Assembly: GCF_033843265.1 (NCBI RefSeq)
Contig: NZ_JAWXRD010000027.1
Location: 1 to 64,000, forward strand
Direction of reading: 5' to 3'
Length of the DNA stretch: 64,000 nt
Origin: Scandinavium lactucae
GTDB lineage: Bacteria; Pseudomonadota; Gammaproteobacteria; Enterobacterales; Enterobacteriaceae
Part shown: piece by piece, positions 62,619 to 64,000 of the stretch
Layout: the number at the start of each line of letters is the position of its first letter
Numbering within the stretch: position 1 is the first letter of the stretch
Made by a program: the position numbers and the translations under genes
Notes under the pieces: generated by a model
What the model saw: only the letters and a program-made list of their open reading frames with translations
Told to the model about the DNA's origin: nothing
Database searches by the model: none

Positions 62619-63197
62619 ATGCAGCACCCGGACATGAAGCTTGACGATTTTATCGCCCGATTTCAGCTATTACGCCCACAGCCAACGCGCGCGGCGCTCA
62701 ATCAGCGACAGGCGGCGGTGCTTATCCCGATTGTGCGTCGTGAAGAACCCGGTTTGCTGTTAACCCAACGCTCGCCCCGGCTGCGCAAACATGCCGGTCA
62801 GGTGGCGTTTCCCGGCGGCGCAGTGGACAGCAGCGATGCGTCGCTGATTGCTGCCGCGCTGCGGGAAGCACAGGAAGAAGTGGCTATCCCGCCCTCTTCG
62901 GTAGAAATTCTCGGCGTGCTGCCGCCGGTCGACAGCGTCACCGGGTTTCAGGTCACGCCGGTGGTCGGCATTATTCCGCCCGATTTGCACTATCACGCCA
63001 GTGAGGAAGAAGTGGCGGCAGTCTTCGAAATGCCGCTCGCCGAAGCCCTGCGACTCGGACGTTATCACCCTCTCGACATTCACCGCCGTGGTAATTCGCA
63101 TCGTGTGTGGCTCTCCTGGTATCAGCATTATTTTGTCTGGGGAATGACCGCGGGCATTATTCGTGAACTGGCCTTACAAATTGGCGTTAAGCCTTAG
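62619..63197 (+). CDS. nudL: CoA pyrophosphohydrolase NudL
   Basis: 192-residue Nudix hydrolase, same length as E. coli NudL (YeaB). The Nudix box reads GGAVDSSDAS..AALREAQEEVAI, with Asp in place of the usual first Glu, as also in E. coli. The CoA-specific UPF0035-type motif upstream is 'LLTQRSPRLRKHAGQVAFPGG'. It probably cleaves CoA into 3',5'-ADP and phosphopantetheine. It starts 3 bases after pabB, so the two form an operon. Confidence 0.94.
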   Translation: MQHPDMKLDDFIARFQLLRPQPTRAALNQRQAAVLIPIVRREEPGLLLTQRSPRLRKHAGQVAFPGGAVDSSDASLIAAALREAQEEVAIPPSSVEILGVLPPVDSVTGFQVTPVVGIIPPDLHYHASEEEVAAVFEMPLAEALRLGRYHPLDIHRRGNSHRVWLSWYQHYFVWGMTAGIIRELALQIGVKP

Positions 63198-63370
63198 CTA
63201 TACTGTGGAATAAGGCGCTGTGCTGCACTTCACGCTATTAGTAAATTCGGGGTGAAGCATTAGTTTAATTCATGTGAATAGTTAAGCTGCCTGCGGTGTT
63301 CCCTCTTACACTATGCGCAGTTTTAACATCGTTATCGGAACTTTCCGGTAACCCTGTCAGGAGTGTTAGC

Positions 63371-64000
63371 GTGATTAGTATATTCGACATGTTCAAGGTG
63401 GGGATCGGTCCCTCATCTTCCCACACTGTCGGCCCGATGAAGGCCGGTAAGCAGTTCGTCGATGACCTGGTCGAAAAGGGACTGATCGATGACGTGACCC
63501 GCGTGGCGGTTGACGTGTATGGATCACTGTCATTAACCGGTAAGGGCCACCACACCGATATCGCCATCATCATGGGTCTGGCGGGCAATTTGCCTGCGAC
63601 CGTGGATATTGACGCGATCCCGGCGTTTATCCGCGACGTACAAGCCCGTGGTCGTTTGCTGCTGGCAAACGGTCGTCGTGAAGTTGATTTCCCGCAGGAT
63701 GACGGGATGCGTTTTCGTAGCGACAACCTGTCACTGCATGAAAACGGCATGACTATCCATGCCTTCGCCGGCGATAACGTCATTTACAGCAAAACCTATT
63801 ACTCCATCGGCGGCGGTTTCATCGTCGATGAGGAGCATTTCGGCCAGGATATGAGCGGCGACGTTACCGTCCCCTATCCGTTTAAATCGGCAAAAGAAAT
63901 GCTCGATTACTGCAAAGAGACCGGCCTGTCACTCTCTGGTATGGTGATGCAGAACGAACTGGCGCTGCACAGCAAGAAAGAGATTGAAGACTATTTTGCC
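63371..64000 (+). CDS. sdaA: L-serine deaminase 1 SdaA (5' part)
   Basis: Partial gene; 210 codons are open to the window end without a stop, from an expected length of about 454. It converts L-serine to pyruvate and ammonia using a 4Fe-4S cluster whose cysteines lie in the missing part. The diagnostic N-terminus 'MFKVGIGPSSSHTVGPMKAG' is present, and 'YYSIGGGFI' follows. The start is GTG after CAGGAG. In E. coli sdaA is repressed by Lrp. The upstream 173 bases contain no other gene. Confidence 0.95.
   Translation, partial: MISIFDMFKVGIGPSSSHTVGPMKAGKQFVDDLVEKGLIDDVTRVAVDVYGSLSLTGKGHHTDIAIIMGLAGNLPATVDIDAIPAFIRDVQARGRLLLANGRREVDFPQDDGMRFRSDNLSLHENGMTIHAFAGDNVIYSKTYYSIGGGFIVDEEHFGQDMSGDVTVPYPFKSAKEMLDYCKETGLSLSGMVMQNELALHSKKEIEDYFA

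Overview
The window is chromosomal DNA of a gammaproteobacterium in the order Enterobacterales, most likely family Enterobacteriaceae. From emtA through sdaA nearly every protein is close to its E. coli K-12 counterpart in sequence and length, with the same gene neighbours (ymgE-ycgR-emtA-ldcA-cvrA-dadX-dadA-ycgB-fadR-nhaB-dsbB, then ycgN-ycgM-ycgL-minCDE, then rnd-fadD-yeaY-tsaB-yoaA-yoaB-yoaH-pabB-nudL-sdaA). The genus cannot be fixed from sequence alone. No rRNA, tRNA, CRISPR array, insertion sequence or prophage was seen.

Left part (1-24.5 kb): a complete type VI secretion system. Reading leftward on the minus strand the order is tssB-tssC-tssE-tssF-tssG-tagH-tssJ-tssK-tssL-clpV-vasH-like-vasI-tssA-tssM-vasL-vgrG-DUF2169-DUF4150 (PAAR-like), then a gene cut by the window edge that is probably an effector. 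Many genes overlap by a few bases, so this is probably one long operon. hcp is divergent, across an AT-rich 0.6 kb control region. The order matches the Vibrio cholerae VAS cluster as I remember it. The notable deviation is the gene in the vasH position: it keeps a GAF-like N-terminus and a Fis-type helix-turn-helix but has no sigma-54 AAA+ domain.

Middle part (24.6-38.1 kb): a mosaic of metabolic and transport genes. These are dbpA (RNA helicase), a phnCDEE phosphonate/phosphite-type ABC transporter with a good Pho box, a GPH-family sugar symporter, a divergent yjiH-yjiG-iadA operon (isoaspartyl dipeptidase), treA (periplasmic trehalase), and a TonB-dependent hydroxamate-type siderophore receptor with a candidate Fur box. 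E. coli K-12 has different neighbours left of treA, so this is accessory or rearranged.

Right part (38.1-64 kb): conserved core. It covers c-di-GMP motility braking (ycgR, with a clear FliA promoter), murein turnover (emtA, ldcA), K+/H+ antiport (cvrA), D-alanine catabolism (dadAX, with CRP and Lrp sites), fatty-acid control (fadR and its target fadD, with a FadR operator), Na+/H+ antiport (nhaB), disulfide formation (dsbB), septum placement (minCDE), RNase D, tRNA t6A modification (tsaB), a LexA-controlled helicase (yoaA), folate synthesis (pabB), CoA pyrophosphatase (nudL) and L-serine deaminase (sdaA, cut by the window end). umuDC and hlyE, which lie between dsbB and ycgN in K-12, are absent. 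minE lies next to rnd, unlike in K-12. Several core genes use GTG or TTG starts.
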